64,000 bases of DNA from Thalassobius sp049116315. Lineage in GTDB: Bacteria > Pseudomonadota > Alphaproteobacteria > Rhodobacterales > Rhodobacteraceae. The position numbers and the translations under genes are program-made. Under the pieces are notes generated by a model that worked only from the letters and a program-made list of their open reading frames with translations, was not told where the DNA came from and made no database searches. Shown here piece after piece: positions 34,873 through 43,940 of the stretch. How positions within the stretch are numbered: position 1 is the first letter of the stretch; every line of letters begins with the position of its first letter. The stretch lies in NCBI GenBank assembly GCA_049116315.1, contig JAGDZD010000008.1, positions 191,600 through 255,599 of the forward strand, given 5' to 3'.

Positions 34873-34896
34873 TTCATGTATACTTGTATGCATGAA
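34873..34896. promoter_or_regulatory. Operator-like inverted repeat before the GntR gene
   Basis: TTCATGTATAC-TT-GTATGCATGAA: 11-base arms with one mismatch. The GTATAC-type core resembles sites of FadR-class GntR regulators. It lies 25 bases before the chosen start codon and would also cover in-frame upstream ATGs, supporting a later start and autoregulation. Confidence 0.6.
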
Positions 34897-34920
34897 TGCA
34901 GAAAATGGGGGGACGTATCA

Positions 34921-35625
34921 TTGCCAAAGACAAGTCGCCCTTTGGGGCAGGCGCACAATCTGGATGAGTTGACCGCGATCACCAAGATCGACCGGTCCCG
35001 TCCGCTTGGCCCTCAGATCTATGATGCCATTCGGCGGGCGATCATTCTTGAAGTGCTAAAGCCCAGCCACCCCATTAACGAAATCGAACTTGGCGACGCG
35101 CTGGGAGTCAGTCGGACACCAATCCGCGAAGCCTATCAACGATTGATCGAAGACGGTTTGATTGAAAGTCGGCCCAAATCAGGCACCTTTGTTGCGCCTA
35201 TCAATCAGGACCGGGTGCGTGAAGGTGTTGTTATCCGACGCGCGCTTGAGCGCGAAGTTGTTGATCTTTTGACCTCTCAGAAAACGGACTTGCGGCCGTT
35301 GGATGCCCTTATCGCGCTGCAAAGCGTTGCGGTCAGTCATAACGACCATGTCGCCTTCTTTCAGCAAGACGAAAAATTTCATGCGATGCTGGCTGAACTT
35401 GCCGGCTTGCCCGCGGCGTGGCGCTTGGCACAGTCGGTCAAATCCCACACTGACCGCGCCCGCATCATGCTAACTGGCAATCTGCCCAACCGGATCAATG
35501 TTGCCTTTAACGAACACCTTGCTTTGCTCGATGCGATCAAGGCGGGGGACGCTGATCTCTCCAAAGCGCTGATTTCCAGCCATATCAATTCTGTATTCGA
35601 GGCCGTAGAAAATGCTGCACCCTGA
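34921..35625 (+). CDS. GntR-family (FCD) regulator of hexuronate genes
   Basis: 234 residues. N-terminal winged helix (LGPQIYDAIRRAIILEVLK, ELGDALGVSRTPIREAYQRL), then an all-helical FCD ligand domain with metal-type residues (FHAMLAELAGL, NEHLALLDAIKAGD). TTG 34921 is chosen because GGGGGGA lies eight bases before it and the operator-like repeat covers earlier ATGs. Overlaps uxaC by 14 bases, so it is in the same operon and probably represses it until glucuronate-derived inducers appear. Confidence 0.85.
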   Translation: MPKTSRPLGQAHNLDELTAITKIDRSRPLGPQIYDAIRRAIILEVLKPSHPINEIELGDALGVSRTPIREAYQRLIEDGLIESRPKSGTFVAPINQDRVREGVVIRRALEREVVDLLTSQKTDLRPLDALIALQSVAVSHNDHVAFFQQDEKFHAMLAELAGLPAAWRLAQSVKSHTDRARIMLTGNLPNRINVAFNEHLALLDAIKAGDADLSKALISSHINSVFEAVENAAP

Positions 35626-37024
35626 TCGATTTTTCCCCGCTGATCCTGCAACACGTGCGGTGGCGCGGACCCTGTTCGAAACTGTCGAACATTTGCCCCT
35701 GATCTGCCCGCACGGGCATACGGAACCGTCTTGGTTCGCCGAAAACGAACGCTTTCCCGATCCGGCGCAGCTGTTGATCGTACCTGACCACTATATCGTG
35801 CGTATGCTGGTCTCTCAGGGGATGACCCATGCGGATCTTGGTGTGCCAACCCGCGACGGAACCCCATATGAAACCGACAGCCGGGTGATCTGGCGTCGGT
35901 TTGCCGAAAACTATCATCTGTTCCGTTCAACGCCGGTGCTTCACTGGATGGATTACACGCTGAGCACGTTGTTTGACATCAATCAGCCGCTGAGCGCTGA
36001 AACGTCTGATGCCAGCTTTGACCAAATCGCTGCAGCTTTGGCCGGAGATGCGCTGCGTCCTCGCGCTTTGTATGAACGATTTGGGATCGAGGTTTTGTCC
36101 ACCACGGATTCCTGTTTGGATCCGCTTTTGCACCATACCGCGATCCGTGACAGCGGCTGGGCGGGCCGGGTTCTGCCAACTTACCGACCGGATCAAGTCA
36201 CCGATCCAGACGCTGTGGGATTTGTCGAAAACCTCGCGCGGTTGGGTGAAATGACGGGTGAGGACACCGGCACGTGGTCCGGATTGCTGGCGGCACACCG
36301 GGCGCGCCGCGCCGCCTTTATTGCGCTTGGTGCCACAGCCACCGATCATGGGCACCCAACTGCGCGCACAGCCGATCTGTCTTTACAAGACTGTGAGGCC
36401 CTGTTGGCGCGGGTCCAGCGCCCTGAGGCCTCGGCTGAGGACAAAGAGCTGTTTCGCGCGCAGATGCTGACAGAAATGGCCCGTATGAGCCTAGAGGATG
36501 GTCTGGTGATGCAGTTGCACCCCGGATCACGCCGCAACCACAGTGCGACAGTCTTTCACCGCTTTGGCCCTGACAAGGGATTTGATATTCCCGGCCCGGT
36601 CGATTTCGTAGAGTCACTGCGCCCCTTGTTGGATGCACATGGACATGATCCCCGGTTGACGCTGATCCTCTTTACCCTCGACGAGACGACATATGGGCGC
36701 GAACTTGCACCTTTGGCTGCGGCCTATCCCTGTCTGCGTTTGGGGCCTGCATGGTGGTTCTTTGACAGCCCCGACGGGATGATGCGGTTCCGCGAAATCA
36801 CCACAGAGACCGCCGGGTATTACAACACGGTTGGGTTCAATGACGACACACGCGCGCTGCCATCGATCGCCGCACGGCACGATTTGGCGCGACGCATTGA
36901 TTGTGCGTTTTTGGCCCGCCGCGTGGTCGAACACCGTCTAGAAGAAAACGAAGCCGCAGAGGTGGCGCGCGATCTGGCCTATAACCTGCCACGGCGCGCT
37001 TATGGATATGAGGACGCATCATGA
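35612..37024 (+). CDS. uxaC: Glucuronate isomerase
   Basis: 470 residues, the length of UxaC. CPHGHTEPSWFAEN is the metal-site HxH near the N-terminus; DYTLSTLFDINQPLS, LQLHPGSRRNHSA-like MQLHPGSRRNHSATV and WWFFDSPDGMMRFRE match the family. It isomerises glucuronate to fructuronate or galacturonate to tagaturonate. Overlaps uxuA by four bases. Confidence 0.93.
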   Translation: MLHPDRFFPADPATRAVARTLFETVEHLPLICPHGHTEPSWFAENERFPDPAQLLIVPDHYIVRMLVSQGMTHADLGVPTRDGTPYETDSRVIWRRFAENYHLFRSTPVLHWMDYTLSTLFDINQPLSAETSDASFDQIAAALAGDALRPRALYERFGIEVLSTTDSCLDPLLHHTAIRDSGWAGRVLPTYRPDQVTDPDAVGFVENLARLGEMTGEDTGTWSGLLAAHRARRAAFIALGATATDHGHPTARTADLSLQDCEALLARVQRPEASAEDKELFRAQMLTEMARMSLEDGLVMQLHPGSRRNHSATVFHRFGPDKGFDIPGPVDFVESLRPLLDAHGHDPRLTLILFTLDETTYGRELAPLAAAYPCLRLGPAWWFFDSPDGMMRFREITTETAGYYNTVGFNDDTRALPSIAARHDLARRIDCAFLARRVVEHRLEENEAAEVARDLAYNLPRRAYGYEDAS

Positions 37025-38226
37025 AACAGACATGGCGCTGGTTTGGCCCGCAGGACGTGGTCGCAATCGAAGACATCGAGCAAGCAGGGGCCACAGGCAT
37101 TGTCACCGCGCTCTATGATGTTCCCAATGGCGAAATCTGGAGCCCTGAGGCGATTGCCAATCGACAAGGTGAAATCGCCAAGCGCAGCACTGGGGCGCCA
37201 TCGCGGTTGACCTGGGATGTGGTGGAAAGCCTGCCGATTTCCGAAGACATCAAGAAACGCGACGGGGATTGGCAACGCCATGTCGCCAACTACAAGCAAA
37301 GCCTTGCCAATCTGGCGCAAGCAGGGCTTGAGGTTGTGTGCTATAACTTCATGCCGGTCCTTGATTGGACCCGCACCGATCTGGCCCATGTCACGCCAAC
37401 TGGATCAACCTGCATGCGTTTTGATCTGATTGATTTTGCGGCCTTTGACATTTGTATTTTGGCACGCCCCAACGCCGAGGATGACTTTCCCGCGGATGTG
37501 GTCGCAGCGGCGCGAGCGCGCTATGCAACGATGGAGGCCGCGGCCAAAGATCAATTGATGGCCAACATCACGATGGGCCTGCCGGGGGCCAACCAAGAGC
37601 TAAGTTTTGAGGCGTTTCGTGCGTTGCTGGACAGCTACAGCGACATCTCAGCTGATCAGCTGCGCGCCAATCTGTTTGCCTTTCTGCAAGAGGTGGTGCC
37701 CGTCGCCGAAGAGCTGGGCATTCGTCTGTGTTGTCACCCAGATGATCCACCGTTCCCGCTTTTGGGGCTGCCGCGCATTGTGTCCAGCGAAGAGGACTAT
37801 GCCGCTTTGACGCAAGCCGTGGACAGCCCGTCCAACGGGATCACGCTGTGCTCTGGATCATTGGGGGTGAACCCCGAAATCGACCTGGTTGGGATGATGG
37901 AACGACTTGGCGACAAGGTGCATTTCCTACATCTGCGCAATGTCACTTGTGAAGACGCGCGTTTCCCGGGGTCGTTCCACGAAGCCGCGCATCTGGAAGG
38001 CAGCACCGATATGGTGGCGCTGTTGCGGGCGGTTCAGCTCGAAGAACAGCGTCGCAAAGCCGAAGGGCGTAAAGACTGGGCAATTCCGATGCGCCCCGAT
38101 CATGGTCAGGCCATGGCGGATGATTTGACCCGCGAACAACAGCCCGGCTATCCGTTGATCGGGCGTTTGCGTGGCCTTGCGGAACTGCGCGGTGTTGTCA
38201 GTGGTCTGGGCGGAGAGATGACATGA
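37021..38226 (+). CDS. uxuA: Mannonate dehydratase
   Basis: 401 residues. MKQTWRWFGPQDVVAIEDIEQ opens a TIM barrel typical of UxuA. Metal ligands are visible in RLCCHPDDPPFP, CSGSLG and the terminal MRPDHGQAM. It dehydrates mannonate to 2-keto-3-deoxygluconate. ATGA overlaps link it to uxaC before and uxuB after. Confidence 0.94.
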   Translation: MKQTWRWFGPQDVVAIEDIEQAGATGIVTALYDVPNGEIWSPEAIANRQGEIAKRSTGAPSRLTWDVVESLPISEDIKKRDGDWQRHVANYKQSLANLAQAGLEVVCYNFMPVLDWTRTDLAHVTPTGSTCMRFDLIDFAAFDICILARPNAEDDFPADVVAAARARYATMEAAAKDQLMANITMGLPGANQELSFEAFRALLDSYSDISADQLRANLFAFLQEVVPVAEELGIRLCCHPDDPPFPLLGLPRIVSSEEDYAALTQAVDSPSNGITLCSGSLGVNPEIDLVGMMERLGDKVHFLHLRNVTCEDARFPGSFHEAAHLEGSTDMVALLRAVQLEEQRRKAEGRKDWAIPMRPDHGQAMADDLTREQQPGYPLIGRLRGLAELRGVVSGLGGEMT

Positions 38227-39578
38227 GCTTTGATCCCGCGGCCCATGGGACTGGCATTGTTCACATCGGCCCGGGGGCGTTTCACCGCGCCCATCAGGCC
38301 GTCTATACGCAACAAGCGATGGAGGCCGCGGGCGGCGATTGGCGGATCACAGGTGTCAGCCTGCGCAGCACAACGATTGCCGATGCTCTGACGGCGCAAG
38401 ACGGGCGCTATACTCTGGTGGTGCGGGCCGAAGAAGGCCCAGAATTTCGTGTGATCAAAGCGCTGTCTGGCGCGGTGAGCGCGGCGCAGGGGCTGGAGCC
38501 GGTGTTCGGTGTTTTGGCAGCCCCCTCGACAAAGATCGTCAGTTTGACGGTCACAGAAAAGGCCTATCAGATCACGCCCTCCTCAGAAGAGACCAATGTG
38601 ATCCGCGTTTTGGTCGAAGCGCTCTCGCGTCGCAAAACGGCGGGCCTAAACGGGGTTACCCTGCTGTCTTGTGACAATCTGGCGGATAATGGCCGGGTTC
38701 TGCGCGAGGCCGTGCTTGGTCATGCGGGCACTCTTGATGCGGGGCTGGTGGCGTGGATCCAAACCAATGTGAGTTTTCCTTCGACCATGGTGGATCGCAT
38801 CACGCCGGCGACCACACCCGCGCTGGTTCAGTTGGTCAAACAGGACACAGGCTGGGGCGATCAAATCCCGATTGAAACCGAACCGTTCAGCCAATGGATT
38901 ATCGAAGACAACTTTGTGCAGGGGCGCCCCGCATGGGAGGCGGCAGGGGCTCTGCTGGTTTCAGATGTGAAACCCTACGAACACATGAAGCTTCGAATGT
39001 TGAATGGATCACATTCGCTGATCGCCTATGCCGGGCATCTGACGGGCCAAACCTATGTGCGCGATGTGATGGCCCATGGGGCGCTGGCCTCGCGGGTGGC
39101 ACAGCACATGAAGGCCGCTGCGGCAACGCTCGACCCGATTTCCGGGATCGAGTTTGAGGCCTATGGCGAAGCCCTATTGGCGCGGTTTCGCAATCCTCAT
39201 ATCGCCCATGAGTCCTATCAGATCGCGATGGATGGCAGTCAGAAAATGCCGCCACGTATCTTTGCCCCCGCCCTCGAGGCGGCGCAGCATGGCCAAGACA
39301 TCGCGCCCTATGCGTTGGCAACGGCTTTGTGGCTGCGCTATCTAGAAGGACGCACAGACACCGGCACGACCTATGCGCTGCGGGATCCGCGCGAGGCTGA
39401 GCTTTCAGCCCTACCGCTACCGGCCACAGAGCGGGTTAACGCCTTGTTTGCGCTGCCCAATCTGGTGCCCGCATCTCTGGCCGCCAACAGCGACTTTCAT
39501 CGCCTCATTGTGACCAATCTAAAGGCATTTGCCACGCATGGCGTAGAAGCAACCCTGAGCCAAACTCAACACGTCTGA
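38223..39578 (+). CDS. uxuB: Fructuronate reductase / mannitol dehydrogenase family
   Basis: 451 residues. NAD site GIVHIGPGAFHRAHQAVYT at the N-terminus. The active-site segment KLRMLNGSHSLIAYAGHL carries the Lys-Asn-His set of polyol dehydrogenases. Within this operon it most likely reduces fructuronate to mannonate, the step between UxaC and UxuA. Followed by 250 bases with no gene and then an IS remnant (39579-39828). Confidence 0.92.
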   Translation: MSFDPAAHGTGIVHIGPGAFHRAHQAVYTQQAMEAAGGDWRITGVSLRSTTIADALTAQDGRYTLVVRAEEGPEFRVIKALSGAVSAAQGLEPVFGVLAAPSTKIVSLTVTEKAYQITPSSEETNVIRVLVEALSRRKTAGLNGVTLLSCDNLADNGRVLREAVLGHAGTLDAGLVAWIQTNVSFPSTMVDRITPATTPALVQLVKQDTGWGDQIPIETEPFSQWIIEDNFVQGRPAWEAAGALLVSDVKPYEHMKLRMLNGSHSLIAYAGHLTGQTYVRDVMAHGALASRVAQHMKAAAATLDPISGIEFEAYGEALLARFRNPHIAHESYQIAMDGSQKMPPRIFAPALEAAQHGQDIAPYALATALWLRYLEGRTDTGTTYALRDPREAELSALPLPATERVNALFALPNLVPASLAANSDFHRLIVTNLKAFATHGVEATLSQTQHV

Positions 39579-39828
39579 TCACCTTGTGTTGTAGACTAGG
39601 GGGGGCGGGGCACGGCGCTCTCGCCCCATCTGGCCACCCTCAATGAGCTGGCGGCACATCCGGGTCGAATGCGTCGAATGCTTTGGCCATATCTGATTTG
39701 CCACGCGCATCCACAAATAGGTGCCGCACAAGCAATTGATTTCATTTGTATAAGTTGGAAAGTGGTGCCCCGCATAGCGCCAAAAAAGAGAAACTAAAAC
39801 AGTGTTAAATCGACATGCATACTAATTA

Positions 39829-40651
39829 GGGTCAGGACTCATAGCCAGTAAATGACGAGTGCGGCGAGGGCGGTGGCCGAAAGGAAGACCTTCGGGCACC
39901 TGTCGTCTCGGGTCGCCAAGCGTCGCCAATCCTTTAGCTTGCCGAACATGATCTCGATCCGGTTGCGCCGTTTGCAGCGACGCTTGTCGTACTTCACCGG
40001 TTTCTTCCGCTGTTTGCGGCCTGGCATGCAAGCGCGTACCCCTTTGTCTTTCAACGCTTCTTTGAACCAGTCGGCGTCATAACCTCGGTCCCCGAGTACC
40101 CAATTGGCATCTGGCAGGCTGCTCAGCAACACCTGTTCGCCGATGTAATCGCTGATCTAACCGGCAGTCACGAACAAGTTCAGCGGACGTCTCTGGCTGC
40201 CGCAGATGGTGTGCAGTTTGGTGTTCATTCCGCCCTTGGTACGTCCGATCAGGCGGCCACGTCCCCTTTTTCGCCGCCATGCAGGTCGCTGTGCCTTTTG
40301 GTAGGTGGCGTCGATCATCACGGTCTTCTCTTCGCCGTGTTCCGCAGCCAATCCGATCATCATTTGCGCGAAAATGACTATGCCGTTCTACCGTTTCCTA
40401 CGGTTGTACAGCGCCTTGTGCGGCCCATAGAGTGTGGGGACATCACGCCACCGCGAGCTATTGCGGTTAATGAATATAATACGCCTCAACACGTGCCGAT
40501 CATCAACGCGTGGCTTGCCAAGGGGGCTCGGAACGCAGGGCTCAAGACGCGCCATCTGCGAGTCGTTCAACCAGAAAAGATCAGACAAATCACTGCTCAT
40601 TTTTCGAACCGTGAAGCACGCCGACCTTCGGAAATCAATCTGTCCTGACCC
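39829..40651. mobile_element. IS5-family (IS427-like) insertion sequence, decayed
   Basis: About 823 bases bounded by inverted ends GGGTCAGGAC (39829-39838) and GTCCTGACCC (40642-40651). It encodes one minus-strand transposase with two internal stop codons. No clear target duplication is left. It forms the left border of the exported-protein island. Confidence 0.8.
39839..40600 (-). pseudogene. IS5-family transposase with two nonsense codons
   Basis: A single frame from ATG 40600 reads MSSDLSDLFWLNDSQMARLEP, then VDDRHVLRRIIFI and, near the end, DDRCPKVFLSATALAALVIYW. CTA at 40388-40390 (TAG on the minus strand) stands where the family has a Trp in YNRWKRW. CTA at 40157-40159 stands where Gln follows LFVTAG. 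DDE-type residues remain in VMIDATYQKAQR and LGDRGYDADWF. The gene is dead by point mutation, not by insertion. Confidence 0.85.
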
Positions 40652-40883
40652 CACGGCATTTCAGATGTATTCAGCCCGGTAATCGGGCTTGCTGATTGGT
40701 TCGTTTTGGGTGGTAGCTGGCAGGCCGCATGGATCGAATTCAATTCTGGTGAGCAGCAATGCCCATCGCGGAAGTGGCCTGACCGAACTGCAATCAAACT
40801 CGTCACGCTTGTCGCATGGCTTAACTTCACCCATAATTGTTACCGTTTTTTGATTCTTTGAATTGTGGTAGCGACGTGGGAGA

Positions 40884-43800
40884 TTGGGGTTGTTGACGCG
40901 AAAGTATTTCAATCTGTTGTATGGTGTCTTTGCTGGGGTCGCGGCTTTTGCAAATGCCGACCTAACTGTTGCACAGACCGGTTATCGCTGGGTTGTAGAG
41001 CCTCAGTATGAAGACGCTGGATCCGCTTTTGATGGCGTAGTACCGATACGTTCCGACAACAAATGGGGGTTAATGGGGGCCGATGGGACCTGGCGCGTTC
41101 CGCCCCGCTTTGATGCACTGGGTCGCGCGCAAGATGGGCACATCGCAGTGATGATCTCTGGCAATTGGGGCATCATCGACATCGATGGAAATGAAATCAT
41201 CCCACCAATCTATCAGGAAATTGGCCAGTGGGCAGATCGTATTCCCGCCAAATTGAACAATGTCTGGATCGTGCTCGACCGCAATGGCCGCGAAGTTGAC
41301 GGCCCTTTGCCCATCGACAATCTACGCGGCAACGAAGGGCATTGCATCGCCGGTCAAAACGGGGACCGCGCCTTTGTTTATGATGGTCGTCCCAGTGTCG
41401 CACGAAGCTTCGATGAACCCTTCGTTACCTCACAAGAGGCAATGCGTGTGTTTGGCCCGACGGCGGGAATGGTCAGGTACAGCACTGATGATGGTTTTGG
41501 CTTCATCACCTGCAGATGGCTCAGAAAAGTCGATGAGCACCTGTTTGAAACTGCACGGCGCGTGATCCCATCGAACGAACTTGCAGCGGCGCGCCTAAAC
41601 GGAAAATGGGGCCTATTTTCGGTCCGCGACAATCAAGTCTCTGAAGTCTTTTCTCCGCAGTACGCCGGTATGCGAGACTACACTGAAAACCGACTGCCGG
41701 TCAAACTCGAAACTGGGAAATGGGGGTATCTGAACCCGTATGAAGCGATTGAAATCAAGGCACAATTTGATCAGGCCTACAGCTTTTCTGACGGCATTGC
41801 CGGGGTTCAGGTGGAAGACAAGCGCGGGTTTATTTTGCCAGATGGGTCGTACGCCGCTGAGCCTATCTTCGAAGACTTCTGGCGGCACGCGAAAGGCATT
41901 GCTCCGGTTAAGTTGAACGGCAAATGGGGGGTGATAGCCTTTAATGCAACGTCAGAGTCCGAAACGCTCGATTTCGATCCCAATCGGCTAAACATCGCAG
42001 CCGATCAATTGCGCGGAAGGGTTCAGATCGCCGTGCCACACAAGTATTTCCGACAGGATTACTTCAATGTGCAAACCATCGTTCTTTCGGACGACGCTCA
42101 GGTGATGGCAACAATCCTGGATGAAACTGAAGGAGAGGAACCAAGTTGGCGTGGTGAAATCGCCCTCTGGGATACGCGGACGCAAATGGCATTGGGGCGG
42201 CTACACACGCCCGGTGCAGTGCAGGCGCGCTTTATTGGGCAGGGCGACATCGTCGCCGTCGGCGAAGTCACCGGGCACCTGTCGCTATGGTCTACGTCGG
42301 GCAGGCACCAGTTGTTGCGCCTTCGACCCAGCCTTCGACCTTTGATCCATCTGGCCGCTTCAGCCGACGCCAAAATTTTGGCGGCAAGCGATGGTGAAAG
42401 TACATGGCTTTGGAATCTTGAGAATGGCGAGCAAGTTGGCCACGTCGGCCTAAGAGCACGCGCACTTGGCGCGGCTAAGGACGGCAAAAGCATTCTCGCC
42501 CTAGACGACCGGGCAGCACTATATCGATGGTCTGGCGAAAACGCGCGCCCTGAGCGTCTGGCGGGCGCATTATTTGAAAACGCGATCACCGAAACCGGAT
42601 ACGGCGACGTCCCGATGATCCACGAGGCCACGATTGCGGCCGGCCCCGTAGGCGCAGTTGTCACCAACTCAACCGGATCAGGGACACTGCGAGAAATATA
42701 TGCGTTTCAAAACGGCAAATGGCAGGGCGCAGCTCTGCCAGACAGCTACTACTCGGTCTTTGACCTTGCGATTTCGCCAGATCAAAGCAGGGTTCTGGTT
42801 GGTGAAGCCAGCTCATTCTCATTGTATGACCTATCTGATCTGTCAGAGGTCACTCACTACGGGCTGCACAGCAGTGAAATCGAAGGCGGAATAGCTCTGT
42901 CCTTCGGGCAGCTATCCTCTGTCGACACACTAACCTTCCTAGACCAGAGTGACCACATGGTTGCGATTGGCAGCGAAGGGTTTCCGATCGCCACGTTCGA
43001 TCTGAACGGAAAGGCCCAACCCGTGTTATTCGGGGCCGAAATGGGCTTGCCCGTTTTTGGAGCTTCCGCAACACTTGCAGGCCACAAGGTGTTCCACCTT
43101 ACCGGCGAAGGCCACATCGCAGTGTTTGACCTTGCCACAGGCAAACCTGCGCCCCCGATCCCGACAAGCGACATGCCAACGGTCGAATATGAACCCCACG
43201 GCTATCTCTTTTCCGGCACCGACGGGATGGCCTACTATGAGTTCTATGACGGGCCTGGGCTTCGGATCGACCCGGCAACGATGCAAACGACAGCTTTGCC
43301 ACCCGGAGAGGCTGCGAAGTTTGCCAGCCACGAATTAAGCCAAACGGTCGTCTCGACTTTGGAAAAGGCAGGGCTGAGCGAGACACTTCATGCTGTGGAG
43401 TCGCGACCCGCCAATGTCGTCATGATACCTTCGGCAAGCGGCCTCTTATCGTTTCTAGATACCAGATCTGGCGAAAGGCTGGCAGAGCTTGCGTTCTTCA
43501 AGGGAGACGATTGGGCGATTGCAACTGAGCTTGGCTTCTTCGATGGAACTTTGCGGGGCATGAAGGCGCTGTCAGCTGTGGACGGTGTGACCGCGCTTCC
43601 TGCCATCGAGGCAGTGCCACGTTTCCATCGGCCAGACATGGTGCAAGCGATACTGGCAGGAGATCCAGAGGGCATTGCTGTCCGCGAATCCGTGCGGCTG
43701 TTGGCCAACGAACCCGTATTGTCTGCGCCCACATCAGAACCGGTAACCCCAGAAAAACCAGCTCCAATTATCGTGTCAGAGGGCTCCGAGTCGGCAAAAC

Positions 43801-43937
43801 CTGCCCTCGCTCTTCCCGGGTTAGACTTGAATACAGAGATCGAAACCGAGACCGCCGCGCCCGAAGACCCCACCGTGTCAAAACTCAAGGCGCCAAGCCT
43901 ACCGGGTCTGTCGATCAGCACAGAAGGAACAGACTGA
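40884..43937 (+). CDS. Exported WG-repeat / WD40-like protein, no catalytic domain
   Basis: About 1017 residues. A short hydrophobic N-terminus (YFNLLYGVFAGVAAFANA) suggests export. Residues 40-350 carry five WG repeats (NKWGLM, GNWGII, and three GKWG). Residues 370-600 look like WD40 blades (GEIALWDTR, GHLSLWSTSGRH, STWLWNLENGE). Near 872-932 is DDWAIATELGFFDG ... FHRPDMVQAILAGDPEG, a segment usually found between WD40 repeats and a caspase-like domain, but no caspase follows; the tail is Pro/Glu/Thr-rich. Start is one of several TTG codons (40884, 40890, 40893). It begins a run of four exported-protein genes, 3 bases before the next. Confidence 0.75.
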   Translation: MGLLTRKYFNLLYGVFAGVAAFANADLTVAQTGYRWVVEPQYEDAGSAFDGVVPIRSDNKWGLMGADGTWRVPPRFDALGRAQDGHIAVMISGNWGIIDIDGNEIIPPIYQEIGQWADRIPAKLNNVWIVLDRNGREVDGPLPIDNLRGNEGHCIAGQNGDRAFVYDGRPSVARSFDEPFVTSQEAMRVFGPTAGMVRYSTDDGFGFITCRWLRKVDEHLFETARRVIPSNELAAARLNGKWGLFSVRDNQVSEVFSPQYAGMRDYTENRLPVKLETGKWGYLNPYEAIEIKAQFDQAYSFSDGIAGVQVEDKRGFILPDGSYAAEPIFEDFWRHAKGIAPVKLNGKWGVIAFNATSESETLDFDPNRLNIAADQLRGRVQIAVPHKYFRQDYFNVQTIVLSDDAQVMATILDETEGEEPSWRGEIALWDTRTQMALGRLHTPGAVQARFIGQGDIVAVGEVTGHLSLWSTSGRHQLLRLRPSLRPLIHLAASADAKILAASDGESTWLWNLENGEQVGHVGLRARALGAAKDGKSILALDDRAALYRWSGENARPERLAGALFENAITETGYGDVPMIHEATIAAGPVGAVVTNSTGSGTLREIYAFQNGKWQGAALPDSYYSVFDLAISPDQSRVLVGEASSFSLYDLSDLSEVTHYGLHSSEIEGGIALSFGQLSSVDTLTFLDQSDHMVAIGSEGFPIATFDLNGKAQPVLFGAEMGLPVFGASATLAGHKVFHLTGEGHIAVFDLATGKPAPPIPTSDMPTVEYEPHGYLFSGTDGMAYYEFYDGPGLRIDPATMQTTALPPGEAAKFASHELSQTVVSTLEKAGLSETLHAVESRPANVVMIPSASGLLSFLDTRSGERLAELAFFKGDDWAIATELGFFDGTLRGMKALSAVDGVTALPAIEAVPRFHRPDMVQAILAGDPEGIAVRESVRLLANEPVLSAPTSEPVTPEKPAPIIVSEGSESAKPALALPGLDLNTEIETETAAPEDPTVSKLKAPSLPGLSISTEGTD

Positions 43938-43940
43938 GCA

